Of a stretch of 64,000 bases of DNA, positions 7,231 to 15,735 are shown one piece after another (within the stretch, counting starts at the first letter, position 1; every line of letters starts with the position of its first letter). The notes under the pieces were generated by a model. It worked only from the letters and a program-made list of their open reading frames with translations. It was not told where the DNA came from and did not search any database. The stretch covers positions 1-64,000 of the forward strand of contig JAJFKU010000017.1 in the NCBI GenBank assembly GCA_021773035.1, read 5' to 3'. The translations under genes were made by a program, and so were the position numbers. The DNA comes from Woeseiaceae bacterium. GTDB lineage: Bacteria; Pseudomonadota; Gammaproteobacteria; Steroidobacterales; Woeseiaceae.

Positions 7231-8688
7231 ATGGCCCGAAAAGACGAATGGAAATCAAAGCAATTGGCTGTAGCCAGCCTGCATTTGGATGCAAGAAACC
7301 CCCGTCTCGGCCGAGAGACGTCGAATCGTGCTCCGCGCGACATCATCCAGTATTTGTTTGAGCACGATAAAGCGCTTGAAGTCGCGCAGAGTATAGTCAC
7401 TTTGGGCTACTTTCCCAATGAACCGCTGCTGGTGATCGAAGAAAAGGGACAATACGTGGTGGTGGAAGGGAATAGAAGGCTTGCGGCGCTGAAGGCGCTG
7501 CGCGAACCAGGACTTCTCGACGGGGCGTATAGCGCCAAGGTCGCAAGGCTATCGAAGAAGGTTCGCGATCCTGAATCATTGAAGCGCGTGCCGGTAATCA
7601 TTGCACCCTCGCGTAAGGCAACTGACCAACAAATAGCGGGTAGGCATCGTGGCAGCCCGGTTTTGGCATGGGTCAAAGAAAACAGAGCAAGTTTCATATT
7701 GGACAAACTGTCGGAAGGTTACACAAACGATGCGCTTCGTGACGAGCTAGGATTCACTCTGAAAGATATCCAAGAAGCACGCCAGACACGGGCAATAGCA
7801 GACATGGCGCGTTCGCTGAAGCTATCAGATGAGGTGCAGGCGAAGCTAAACAACCCACGAGGCAATATTTTCTCTACTATTGAAAGGGTGTTCGATTCGT
7901 CTTCTGGGCAAAAGCACTTACGCGTGGAACGTAGTGCTGAATTTGGAATTCAGGGTACAACGACAAAGAAGGAGTTCTTGAAAGGATTCGAAAGGCTTGT
8001 TTCAGATATAGCACTGAAAAAGCAATCGTCGCGATCATTAAACAAGAATGATGACATAGAGGCGTATTTCAAGTCTTGGAAACCTAGCGAGCGGCCAGCC
8101 AAAAAGCGCGGTTCATTTGTTCCAGATGACGTCATCAAGAATACAACTGGCACACGCACTAGTGGCACCAAGAAAAAACCGCCTGCCAAGAAAAGAACAG
8201 CAAAGGCGAGCAACACGGTCATTCCGAAGAGTTTTGTCATTCGAGATCAAAACGACCGGCTGATAGATATTCGATCCGAGTTGGTTAAGTTGAAACGAGA
8301 GGACTATCCGAATGCGGGCGCCACTCTTTTGCGCGTTTTTCTTGAACTGTCAATAGTCCATTTCCTAGAGAAAATCGGCGAAATGGACAAATTGGTTAAG
8401 ACGCTAAAAGCTAAGAACGCCCTTCAGTTCGGGACGCCAACAATGAGACAAATGATGCCGGTTGTCGTGCGTATAGCCAAGAAGCACCTTCCCGATTCCC
8501 AATCGAAAAGTGTTCAAAAGGCCGTGAGGTACGACAAAGCTGCGCCGTTCTCTATAAGTGATATGCACTCTTTCGTGCATCAATCTTCCGAATTGCCCAG
8601 CGAGCGAGACATACGACAATTCTGGATGAGAACCGAGCCTTTGTTCAAACTAATGCTTGACGAAACGCCGGAGGACCTCCTCAAGTGA
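7231..8688 (+). CDS. ParB/Srx-domain DNA-binding protein paired with methylase
   Basis: A 485-residue protein with an N-terminal ParB/Srx-fold domain (about residues 10-115). The nucleotide-binding motif reads VVVEGNRRLAALKAL (EGNRR at 79-83, in place of the usual GERR). A helical middle part follows (about 140-270), then a basic, Lys/Pro/Thr-rich linker (about 300-330). The C-terminal helical domain (about 340-485) is unfamiliar to me. No partner ParA is encoded nearby, so a partition role is unlikely. The stop overlaps the GTG start of the adenine methylase by 4 bp, so the two proteins are made together. Similar stand-alone ParB-domain proteins occur in phage and defence islands; the function here is unproven. 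Confidence 0.75.
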   Translation: MARKDEWKSKQLAVASLHLDARNPRLGRETSNRAPRDIIQYLFEHDKALEVAQSIVTLGYFPNEPLLVIEEKGQYVVVEGNRRLAALKALREPGLLDGAYSAKVARLSKKVRDPESLKRVPVIIAPSRKATDQQIAGRHRGSPVLAWVKENRASFILDKLSEGYTNDALRDELGFTLKDIQEARQTRAIADMARSLKLSDEVQAKLNNPRGNIFSTIERVFDSSSGQKHLRVERSAEFGIQGTTTKKEFLKGFERLVSDIALKKQSSRSLNKNDDIEAYFKSWKPSERPAKKRGSFVPDDVIKNTTGTRTSGTKKKPPAKKRTAKASNTVIPKSFVIRDQNDRLIDIRSELVKLKREDYPNAGATLLRVFLELSIVHFLEKIGEMDKLVKTLKAKNALQFGTPTMRQMMPVVVRIAKKHLPDSQSKSVQKAVRYDKAAPFSISDMHSFVHQSSELPSERDIRQFWMRTEPLFKLMLDETPEDLLK

Positions 8689-9542
8689 GAGGATCCAGCC
8701 CGCTCCGCTATCCAGGCGGGAAATCTTCGCTATCTAGCCTCCTTCAACAAATTCGAAGTATTAACGGACTTGGTTCGACTGCGGTTGCTGAGCCGTTCGC
8801 AGGCGGGGCCGGTGCCGCACTTTCTCTCCTATTCTTAGAAGAAACGTCCAAGATTTACATTAACGACGTTGACGAATCGATTCATGATTTTTGGTGGACG
8901 CTTGTTAACAGGCCACTGCCATTCTTAAAGCTGCTGAAGTCGAAAAGAGTCAGCATGGCGGAATGGCGAAGACAAAGGCAAACATACAGGTCTACCGGTT
9001 ACGTCTCACGATTAAGACGAGGATTCGCAGCGTTCTATCTGAACCGATGCAACCGGTCAGGAATTATCATGAATGGAGGCCCAATCGGCGGAGTAGCTCA
9101 AGCCGGGAACTGGAAAATAGACGCCCGATTTAATAAGAAGGATCTCTTGGAAAGATGCGAACGTATTTCAGAGTATTCGGACCGCATCAGTGTCTCAAAG
9201 TTGGACGGGGTCGACTTTATTCGGTCGATGAGTTCGAAGAATACTATGCTCTTCATCGATCCGCCGTATTTTGAGAAAGGTCAAACACTTTACTTAAACT
9301 CACTCGATTCAGACTACCATTCTTCTCTTGCAGGAGAGCTCAGGAAATTAGATAGGGAACCTTGGGTTCTTACCTACGACGATTGCCCAGAAATTAGAGA
9401 TTTGTATAGTGCTTGGGCAAACGTTCACTCTTTCGGATTATCCTATGCGGCCGCACAAAAAAGGCGCGGACGGGAAATCCTAATCACACCAAAATGGATG
9501 AGTGTTCCGACTGAACAAGATTCTGCAGCTATTGAATGGTAG
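8685..9542 (+). CDS. Dam-type (D12 class) DNA N6-adenine methyltransferase
   Basis: A 285-residue adenine-specific DNA methyltransferase of the D12/Dam family. Motifs in order are RYPGGK (8-13, SAM-binding motif X), EPFAGGAG (36-43, motif I), INDVDE (59-64, acidic ribose-binding motif II) and the catalytic DPPY (192-195, motif IV) followed by FEKGQTLY. Length fits the family. The start is GTG at 8685 in a GTGA overlap with the ParB-like gene. The TAG stop lies inside a GTAGACAATCT word shared with the left repeat block. It could protect DNA from the convergent nuclease-like protein or act as an orphan epigenetic methylase. The target sequence cannot be read from the gene. Confidence 0.9.
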   Translation: MRGSSPLRYPGGKSSLSSLLQQIRSINGLGSTAVAEPFAGGAGAALSLLFLEETSKIYINDVDESIHDFWWTLVNRPLPFLKLLKSKRVSMAEWRRQRQTYRSTGYVSRLRRGFAAFYLNRCNRSGIIMNGGPIGGVAQAGNWKIDARFNKKDLLERCERISEYSDRISVSKLDGVDFIRSMSSKNTMLFIDPPYFEKGQTLYLNSLDSDYHSSLAGELRKLDREPWVLTYDDCPEIRDLYSAWANVHSFGLSYAAAQKRRGREILITPKWMSVPTEQDSAAIEW

Positions 9543-9549
9543 ACAATCT
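9539..9549. repeat. Third copy of the GTAGACAATCT word
   Basis: GTAGACAATCT at the methylase stop codon is identical to 6104-6114 and shares ACAATCT with the copy at 10583. It is followed by ACGATC, where the left copy has GCCGCTACGAC. It lies between the methylase and the convergent nuclease-like gene, so the repeats may divide the module into two units. Confidence 0.35.
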
Positions 9550-9554
9550 TACGA

Positions 9555-10526
9555 TCAGTTATCCAGAGATAGAAAACTCGAAAGTCCGTAAAGAGTCCGT
9601 ATCCAGAAAAGCCGTACTAAAGTAATAGCCCTATCCATTAAACCGCTTGACGCAGCGTAGTCTAGCCTGTGCAGCTGATCACCAATCGCGACGTACTCAA
9701 CACCTCGACATGTCGCGCCAACTTTCATTCGCACACTTGCCCTCGGATTATGTAGGCACACAAAATCATCGCCCATTCGTTTCGGGTAATTAGCGGAATC
9801 TACCCTCGAGTAGACTACAGCCGAAATCTCTTTAAGATCTTCTCCGAGGAATCCAGTTGTGTTGATCTCAGTTCCAGACGCTTTCCTCACAGATGTACGA
9901 AGCTGATAGCTTGTGCGCACTATATCTCCGCTATCGCGATTGACGGTTACGACTTGGTTGCCGATCGGGAAAAATGCTTTAACAATACGTTCTGGAACAA
10001 GATCACTGATACTGGAAGGAATGTTGCGACCATTTATGCAAACGACAAAACTGTCCTGGCTAGTCGCGATGCCACTGTCTATCGCGTTCTGAAATTGGAT
10101 CTTCTTGGCCGAAACGGCACCTGTCAGTCTGAGAATAATTTGCTTCTCAGGAACGGAAGAAAATCGCCCTTCCCTGGCTTCTGGGACCTTGTCGGCCCCC
10201 TCCCCGGCTGACGGTGCAGTAGCCTCAAACCAAGTGCGCATTCCGCCAATTGTGGAGTACAAATCGGGCCCACTATCGCCTGGTGTCGCTGGTTTCAAGT
10301 TGCAGTCTAGTAGAGTGCAACCCAAGTACATCTCCCAAAATCGCTCCGTGTAATTGTCCTTGGCTTCAGCCAAGAACTGAGTGTCTGCCAAATGTCGGAA
10401 GCGCTCCCAAAGTTCTTCCGTGTATTGCCTTGCCCCTAGGCAAAAACCATCAGTGGCATCGCGAACGTTGATGTACCCCTGATCGCTACCGTCACCGGCA
10501 CTAAAAAATGGAGAATTTTCGGTCAT
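9555..10526 (-). CDS. Putative PD-(D/E)xK-type nuclease of the methylase module
   Basis: A protein of about 323 residues, convergent with the methylase and only 12 bp from it. I choose ATG 10526 because an upstream extension to 10586 would run into the right repeat block. I do not recognise the family with certainty. Visible features are ERFWEMYLGC (61-70), then GPDLY (Asp88) and, 13 residues later, WFEATAP (Glu101-Ala-Thr). That is the spacing of a PD...ExK-like restriction-nuclease core, with Thr103 where Lys is usual. An Arg-rich helical segment and a C-terminal hydrophobic helix follow. The place next to a methylase suggests a restriction enzyme, but this is inference. Confidence 0.55.
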   Translation of the reverse strand: MTENSPFFSAGDGSDQGYINVRDATDGFCLGARQYTEELWERFRHLADTQFLAEAKDNYTERFWEMYLGCTLLDCNLKPATPGDSGPDLYSTIGGMRTWFEATAPSAGEGADKVPEAREGRFSSVPEKQIILRLTGAVSAKKIQFQNAIDSGIATSQDSFVVCINGRNIPSSISDLVPERIVKAFFPIGNQVVTVNRDSGDIVRTSYQLRTSVRKASGTEINTTGFLGEDLKEISAVVYSRVDSANYPKRMGDDFVCLHNPRASVRMKVGATCRGVEYVAIGDQLHRLDYAASSGLMDRAITLVRLFWIRTLYGLSSFLSLDN

Positions 10527-10582
10527 TACACTAGCAGGATAGTCGCAACGGCATCGCTTATCAAAATGCGGTAGCTGAGGAA

Positions 10583-10625
10583 ACAATCTGCCGCTGATCG
10601 TGAGCGACTGAAATACTAGCGATAA
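10583..10625. repeat. Right direct-repeat block of the nested module
   Basis: ACAATCTGCCGCT (10583-10595) and ACTAGCGATAA (10615-10625) repeat the two words of the left block (6108-6120 and 6175-6185) in the same order, with a shorter spacer. Seventeen bases further is GTATC-TAC-GATAC (10642-10654), a perfect inverted repeat of the kind that could form a recombinase core site. Confidence 0.55.
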
Positions 10626-11005
10626 TGCCGCTTACCAAATGGTATCTACGATACGTCAGACAGGAAATTGATGCGCCCTGCCATTGATCAGCGAGTCCTC
10701 AGCAACATAGCGTGTTAGGTGGTCACCACGTCCCTCACCCGCGGAATCGGACCCTCGCGTATAAGTGTCACGACGGGACCACCGCGGGCGAACGGGATCA
10801 GTGCAGAACATGGACGTCGCCGGTACTTTCGTCTCCCAGTACGCGAACCCCTTCGACATCGTGCTGCTCGAGGTCGGCTCTGCAACCTCCAAACGCACCT
10901 ACGAGAGCCACCTGGCGTGATATCGCCGTGGTGGGCCTTCTGTATATCTGACGCCTGAGACTGGTCGAGATCGCGTCGATCGATATCGAACACTACGGTG
11001 ATGCG
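10626..11005. other. Intergenic stretch without supported genes
   Basis: This 380-bp stretch lies between the nuclease-like gene and the TPR-sulfotransferase. It is richer in G and C than the module to its left and contains several short overlapping frames on both strands, one of which (from ATG 10810, 36 codons) reads like a protein fragment (FVSQYANPFDIVLLEVGSA). None has a recognisable domain or a convincing start. It may be a scrap of an older gene. Confidence 0.35.
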
Positions 11006-12604
11006 TTATCTCGAAACGCTATCTTTGTAGCATCCAAGTTCTCCGCGTAACGGCTGAAGTTGCTCTTGAAAGTTCTTCCACTTCCCAATCGAGGACGAAT
11101 AGATCTTTTGGCGAACTTGAACTGCACTCGCCGTCGACGATGCGGCTGAACTTTGATGAAAGTCGAGCACGCCTTCTTCCCACGGAAGGCCTAAAAACTC
11201 GACTATGCGACGACACTCCAATTCAGTGTTTTCGACGAGGTGTTCGTAGGAGACCTCTAGGAAGCTCTCGGCCGGGAGTACTGACTTCCAGTGCTCAACG
11301 AGCTTCCTGAACGCGACGAAGTATTTTCCCATTTCAACCTGATCGTATGTAAAAGGATAAGGCCCCGTTAGATACGATTTGTAGGCTGCATAACATGAGT
11401 CCATTGGATCCCTTTTGAGCACGATGATTTTCGACTTAGGCAGTGCCGCGTGAATGAGACCACAGTAGAGATAGTTAATTGGCATCTTATCGATGAATTT
11501 TGGCGTCGCCCCGGTTCGCGGTCGCGTAGCGTCGACGTAGCGTCTCCCCAGTTCCTCCATTGGGAGACTCAATCCAATTTCGATCAGCTCGTCGCGTCGG
11601 ACATTAGGCTTGTTTTCTGACGCAAGCCGCACGAGCTCTACTGCGAAGTCGTTAAGCTCTCCCGCCGACTCTACCAACGAATGGCTCTGTATAATTCTTT
11701 CAACAAGTGTCGTTCCGGATCGCGGAAGTCCTAGTACAAAAACGGGTTCTTCCGATCCATACCCAGGTCGAGCAGCAACTATTGCATCCTTCGTGTTGTT
11801 AGCGATGATTTTCTCAATCACCGCAATATCAGTTCTTACATCGTATCTCGTGTTCATTCGCTGGGTGTCAGCACCCAGCTTCAGATGCTGAAATGACTTG
11901 TCAAACGCCTGAATATCCTCGCATTCCTTGGCCAAGGCATAACAGATTAAGACCTTGCCACGCCAGTCCGTTATGCCACGCTCCAGGAGTTTCTCCATTT
12001 GCGTGATGTGATTTTGGTCAGCGGTCTGGCGACGCAGGTCCGAGCGCGTGTAATAAGCTTGATAGTCACTCGGGTTTAGCGTTATCACGCGGTTGCAGGT
12101 TTCCTCCGCCTCTTCGATACGACCCAGCATTCGCTGTACCGCGCCAAGGTTATACTGGAAATTGGAATTCTCTGGCTGTGCGCTTACTGCTTTCTCGAAC
12201 AGTGGAACAGCCGCTTCGAATGCACCACAAGCGCTGTAGACGCCCCCGAGGGCATCTAGGAGGTCAGCGTCTCTGACATTTAGTTCAGAAGCCGACTCTG
12301 CGGCGGCGTGCGCCTCTTTGCGACGTCCGAGCAGCGCCAAACACTTCGCTCGCTGAACCTGAAATCTCGCCTCTAGCGGATTAAGTTCCGCCGCCTTTTG
12401 CGCACACTCCGCCGCTTGCGCCGTGTGTCCGTTGCGCAAACAAATTTCGCTCATTAGCCACCATGCTTCTGAAGCGTCCTTATTTTCTTTTACAATTGCT
12501 GCGCAGACGCGTCCAGCTTCAGCGAGATTTCCCGCGGCGATAAATTCGTGGACTCGGTCAAGCTTGGATAACTCAAATTGATCGGACGGGTTTTGCATTT
12601 CCAT
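11006..12604 (-). CDS. TPR-domain sulfotransferase
   Basis: A 532-residue two-part protein. Residues about 15-245 are tandem tetratricopeptide repeats (for example NGHTAQAAECAQKAAELNP and GAFEAAVPLFEKAVSAQPEN). Residues about 285-530 are a PAPS-dependent sulfotransferase domain with the 5'-phosphosulfate loop LGLPRSGTTL (291-300) and the 3'-phosphate motif VLKRDPMDSCYAAYKS (395-410). It should transfer sulfate from PAPS to a hydroxyl or amine acceptor in the cytoplasm; the acceptor is unknown. It lies downstream of the TonB receptor gene on the same strand, with a strong hairpin between them, so it may be separately transcribed. Confidence 0.9.
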   Translation of the reverse strand: MEMQNPSDQFELSKLDRVHEFIAAGNLAEAGRVCAAIVKENKDASEAWWLMSEICLRNGHTAQAAECAQKAAELNPLEARFQVQRAKCLALLGRRKEAHAAAESASELNVRDADLLDALGGVYSACGAFEAAVPLFEKAVSAQPENSNFQYNLGAVQRMLGRIEEAEETCNRVITLNPSDYQAYYTRSDLRRQTADQNHITQMEKLLERGITDWRGKVLICYALAKECEDIQAFDKSFQHLKLGADTQRMNTRYDVRTDIAVIEKIIANNTKDAIVAARPGYGSEEPVFVLGLPRSGTTLVERIIQSHSLVESAGELNDFAVELVRLASENKPNVRRDELIEIGLSLPMEELGRRYVDATRPRTGATPKFIDKMPINYLYCGLIHAALPKSKIIVLKRDPMDSCYAAYKSYLTGPYPFTYDQVEMGKYFVAFRKLVEHWKSVLPAESFLEVSYEHLVENTELECRRIVEFLGLPWEEGVLDFHQSSAASSTASAVQVRQKIYSSSIGKWKNFQEQLQPLRGELGCYKDSVSR

Positions 12605-12697
12605 TCCATATCATAGAAGAAAACACCCTGACAGAATCACGTTCTCACTTCTATCATTCGATAGTGTTGTTGTCATTCACCTAATTGTTTGAGAACT

Positions 12698-12731
12698 CAT
12701 TGGGTTGGGGTCGGACTGCCCCAACCCAATG
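12698..12731 (-). terminator. Hairpin after the TonB-receptor gene
   Basis: A perfect 13-bp inverted repeat (CATTGGGTTGGGG at 12698-12710 and its complement at 12719-12731) with an 8-base loop lies 33 bp downstream of the receptor stop codon. No clear U-run follows on the minus strand, so it may be an imperfect intrinsic terminator or an mRNA-stabilising hairpin. Confidence 0.55.
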
Positions 12732-12764
12732 AAGCGGCTGACGGTTGCTACACTCCGTCGCCGC

Positions 12765-15365
12765 TTAGTTCGTCTTCCACCCAAACCTAATGCCGGCAGT
12801 TCTTGGTCGAGTCACAAAGGAAATTGCGCCGCGCGTACCCCACTGCGTTGCCGGAACGCCGCCTGTCGACCCTAACGAATTGCCGATATTGTCGACAAAC
12901 AAGCTGGCATACCAATTCTTGGAGTCGCTGGCGAGCGTGACCGATGCATCCCAGATCGAGAATCCCTTGCTTTCAAAGAAGTTGCGTCCTGCGGACGTAA
13001 TATCGTTGAAATTTGATAGTGCAGCGCTTCGATAAGAACTGTTAACGTGCCAATTCAGACTCAGATCCGACGAACTGCCCAACGAGTGAAAATAGTCAGA
13101 CGAGAGTGATAGGCTGTGCCGAGGGACGCCAGGCAACCTGTCGCCGTCATTGCCGGTGATCAAGGCGGCTGGGGGCAGTCCGATACCCTGAACCAGATCC
13201 TCAATGACGAACGACTGGCTAAGTTCCGCATCCGTGAACGTGTATCCAAACGAATATGTCAGTCCGTCACGTAGTCGGCCGGCCATTTCCAACTCAACAC
13301 CTTGGCTCGTCGCCTCACCGCCGTTGACCGCAATTACTGCGCCCGCTGAATTGAAATCATCGAATTGGAAGTTGTCCCATCGAATATGAAAAACGGCGGC
13401 CGTGAAATACTGATCGGCCAACGTGCCCTTAAGGCCAACCTCGTAGTTTTGCGTTTTGTCGGGCGTGTAGGTAATGATCTCTGGAAGAGAAGCAAACGGG
13501 CCGACTGTCGATACGCCATTCGCACCCCCCCGCCTGAATCCTTCAGCGTAGGTGAAATACACCTTCATATCGTCATTGAAATCGTAGGACGTGTTCAGCT
13601 TGAAAATTTGGTCGTTGACGTCGACGGTGTTTAATAAGCTGGTTGCCCCAAAAGGATTGACGCCATCATCAGAGCAAAAAACACCGCAAAACGGAATGAC
13701 TTGACTAAATGTATTCGTGAATTCCTGCCAGAATGCTCGTACGCCACCAGTTACCTGCCAACGATCAGAGATGTTGTAGGTTACCTCGCCAAAAACGGCG
13801 ATGTCCTCAAAATCAAATACGCGATCATTCGTAAACACTAAGTCGCCGAATGTATCTGGGTTTGCGTGGAATCCGACGCCTACCGGCGACTGGTCAAACT
13901 CAGTTACCCCAGCGTTGAATTGTTCGGTGTTAAAATTGATTTCGAGATCCTGATAGAACGCGCCAATCACGTACTGAAACTGAGAATCTGTAGTGGACGC
14001 TAGTCGAATTTCTTGAACGAACCCTGTTTCTTCTGTTCTCGCTTCGTCGTAGGCAAGGAGCCTCGGATAAAAACCATAGTAGTACGCCAAGCTCGTTGAG
14101 CCGGCCCCCGGCGTCGCGTTAAAAAGCGCGGTAATGTCTCGAAGATAGTCTGCGTCATTCTCATAATAGGATGACGCCGATGTCAAGGTTGCGAATCCCA
14201 GCTCTAAATTGGCGTCGACCTTAATCAGATTGACGTCGCGCTCATATGGCTGATCGATCAACTGACTTACGTCGTAATTGTCGTTTCCTGGAAAGAATGT
14301 TCCGCCATTTGGAAACTGTCCGCCGACAACTCCGTTGGCGTTATCATGGAGCGCACCCGGAAAATCCACGACGCTATTGTCGACGAATACACCGTTATTG
14401 TCGGGGTTGTGGACTTGCGGATTGTCAACTTCGTCGTGCTGATAAATATAGCTCACTTGCACATCGAAGGTGTCCGTGACATCAAGTGCCAGTCCCGCTC
14501 GTAAGTAGACGGATTCCGAGTCGTTCACATCATCCACTGGCGATCGAAGCACAAAGCCGCTGGAGAGATCGCCTGGAACGGAGGGCGTCGGAATATCCAG
14601 CGATCCACCGGCCGCAGTGCCACCGCCAAGCTCTACTAATCCGTTGTGATCAATAAAACCACCTAAGCGCTTGTATCCGCCCGAGGCCCGGAATGCCGAT
14701 CGACCTTCAACGATGGGAATATTAACAACTGCGTCGAATGAGCCATTGGCCTCGTCTGAGTCGTCGGTCACTGACCCTTCCGCATTAAGCTCCGCGTACA
14801 ATTCGCTTGAGTCCGGCGCCTTCGGAATGACGCGAATGGTTCCACCCAATGCGCCGGAGCCGTACAACGTACCCTGCGGTCCGCGAAGAACCTCAACACG
14901 CTCTATGTCGGACAGTTGCATCGGGAAAAAGATTGGCGTTTCGCCCAGATAGGTAGAAACAGGCGCAACTGTCTGATTTGGAAACGCAAGACCGTTTGAC
15001 GTTTGGTTCGCGTTGATGCCTCGCAAGATGAAGTTGTTGTTGTTGCCGCGCACAGCCGGCCCAACGTCGGTAAGCGCCAAGCCCGGAACAAAGCTACCCA
15101 AGCTTGCAAAGTCGGCAACACGACTATTCTCAAGCGTTGCGCCCGTGTAAGCGGAAATATTGTACGGCACTTCCTGAATGCTCTGCTCGCGTCGCTGAGC
15201 GGTTACTACTATTTCCTCGAGTTCTTGTGCGGTCACGACCCCACACGCAGTGAGGGCGGTGGTCCCAGCCAATACCTTAGAAATAGTGCTTGCGAGCACC
15301 GTTTTCGTGAAAGTTGGCGTCCGAGTTGGTTTAACGGTCGTCTTGGTTTTTCCCCTGCCCATCAT
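12765..15365 (-). CDS. TonB-dependent outer-membrane receptor
   Basis: An 866-residue TonB-dependent receptor. I choose the start at ATG 15365 because AGGAGACAG lies directly upstream; an in-frame ATG at 15413 has no such site. After a basic N-terminus and a signal peptide (ending near ACGVVTAQ), the TonB box EEIVVTAQRRE is followed by the plug domain (VPYNISAYTG, NFILRGI, IERVEVLRGPQGTLYGSGALGGTIRVIPK). A 22-strand-type barrel runs to the C-terminal FGWKTN. Such receptors import siderophores, cobalamin, glycans or other bulky solutes; the ligand is not evident. It stands with a TPR-sulfotransferase, an IclR regulator and catabolic genes, so it probably imports the substrate of the nearby operon. 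Its promoter carries a copy of the CATATTATG palindrome. Confidence 0.93.
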   Translation of the reverse strand: MMGRGKTKTTVKPTRTPTFTKTVLASTISKVLAGTTALTACGVVTAQELEEIVVTAQRREQSIQEVPYNISAYTGATLENSRVADFASLGSFVPGLALTDVGPAVRGNNNNFILRGINANQTSNGLAFPNQTVAPVSTYLGETPIFFPMQLSDIERVEVLRGPQGTLYGSGALGGTIRVIPKAPDSSELYAELNAEGSVTDDSDEANGSFDAVVNIPIVEGRSAFRASGGYKRLGGFIDHNGLVELGGGTAAGGSLDIPTPSVPGDLSSGFVLRSPVDDVNDSESVYLRAGLALDVTDTFDVQVSYIYQHDEVDNPQVHNPDNNGVFVDNSVVDFPGALHDNANGVVGGQFPNGGTFFPGNDNYDVSQLIDQPYERDVNLIKVDANLELGFATLTSASSYYENDADYLRDITALFNATPGAGSTSLAYYYGFYPRLLAYDEARTEETGFVQEIRLASTTDSQFQYVIGAFYQDLEINFNTEQFNAGVTEFDQSPVGVGFHANPDTFGDLVFTNDRVFDFEDIAVFGEVTYNISDRWQVTGGVRAFWQEFTNTFSQVIPFCGVFCSDDGVNPFGATSLLNTVDVNDQIFKLNTSYDFNDDMKVYFTYAEGFRRGGANGVSTVGPFASLPEIITYTPDKTQNYEVGLKGTLADQYFTAAVFHIRWDNFQFDDFNSAGAVIAVNGGEATSQGVELEMAGRLRDGLTYSFGYTFTDAELSQSFVIEDLVQGIGLPPAALITGNDGDRLPGVPRHSLSLSSDYFHSLGSSSDLSLNWHVNSSYRSAALSNFNDITSAGRNFFESKGFSIWDASVTLASDSKNWYASLFVDNIGNSLGSTGGVPATQWGTRGAISFVTRPRTAGIRFGWKTN

Positions 15366-15735
15366 CTGTCTCCTGTACTCCGATCGATTGAGAATTGCTT
15401 CCCCCGACTGCAATGGTCGGAATTTGAGTTGAGCGTAGCACAGAAATCTACTATCTGATAATGAATGACTTATTACTCCATATTATGAGAGTAAGAAAAA
15501 GCAGCAGCTTTTAAAAACAATGCCTTATGACTATTTAGGATGCCGACAGAAATTGAGGTCGTGGGTTACTTCGCGGCAAGAAGGAACATGCGAATGGTAT
15601 TTCATCGCGGCTGTTCGCAAGACCCTCGCGACAGCTTAGGCACCGTTGATGAGTTCTCTCGGGGTTGTGGACTCTATTCGAGCTGCAATTCGTTCGGTGG
15701 TCAGAACAAACTTATTTTGGGTCTTGGTATCAACC
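15366..15735. other. Promoter region of the TonB receptor
   Basis: No gene is supported in this gap between the receptor start and the end of the alpha/beta hydrolase gene. It includes the ribosome site of the receptor, the CATATTATG word at 15479-15487 and an AT-rich tract around 15450-15530 suited to a promoter. Short frames inside it show no domains. Confidence 0.5.
15479..15487. promoter_or_regulatory. CATATTATG candidate operator, TonB receptor promoter
   Basis: The 9-bp palindrome CATATTATG lies about 115 bp upstream of the receptor start. The same word occurs in the promoter regions of the oxidase operon (26278) and, inverted, of the MFS gene (27942), which suggests a shared regulator, perhaps the IclR protein of the cluster. 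Confidence 0.45.

Noticed and set aside
7231-8688. The ParB-like gene as a chromosome or plasmid partition gene
   Set aside because: There is no parA, no parS-like cluster and the gene is coupled to a methylase in an island.
10656-10993. Several overlapping short frames on both strands
   Set aside because: They contradict one another and none has family similarity that I can recognise.
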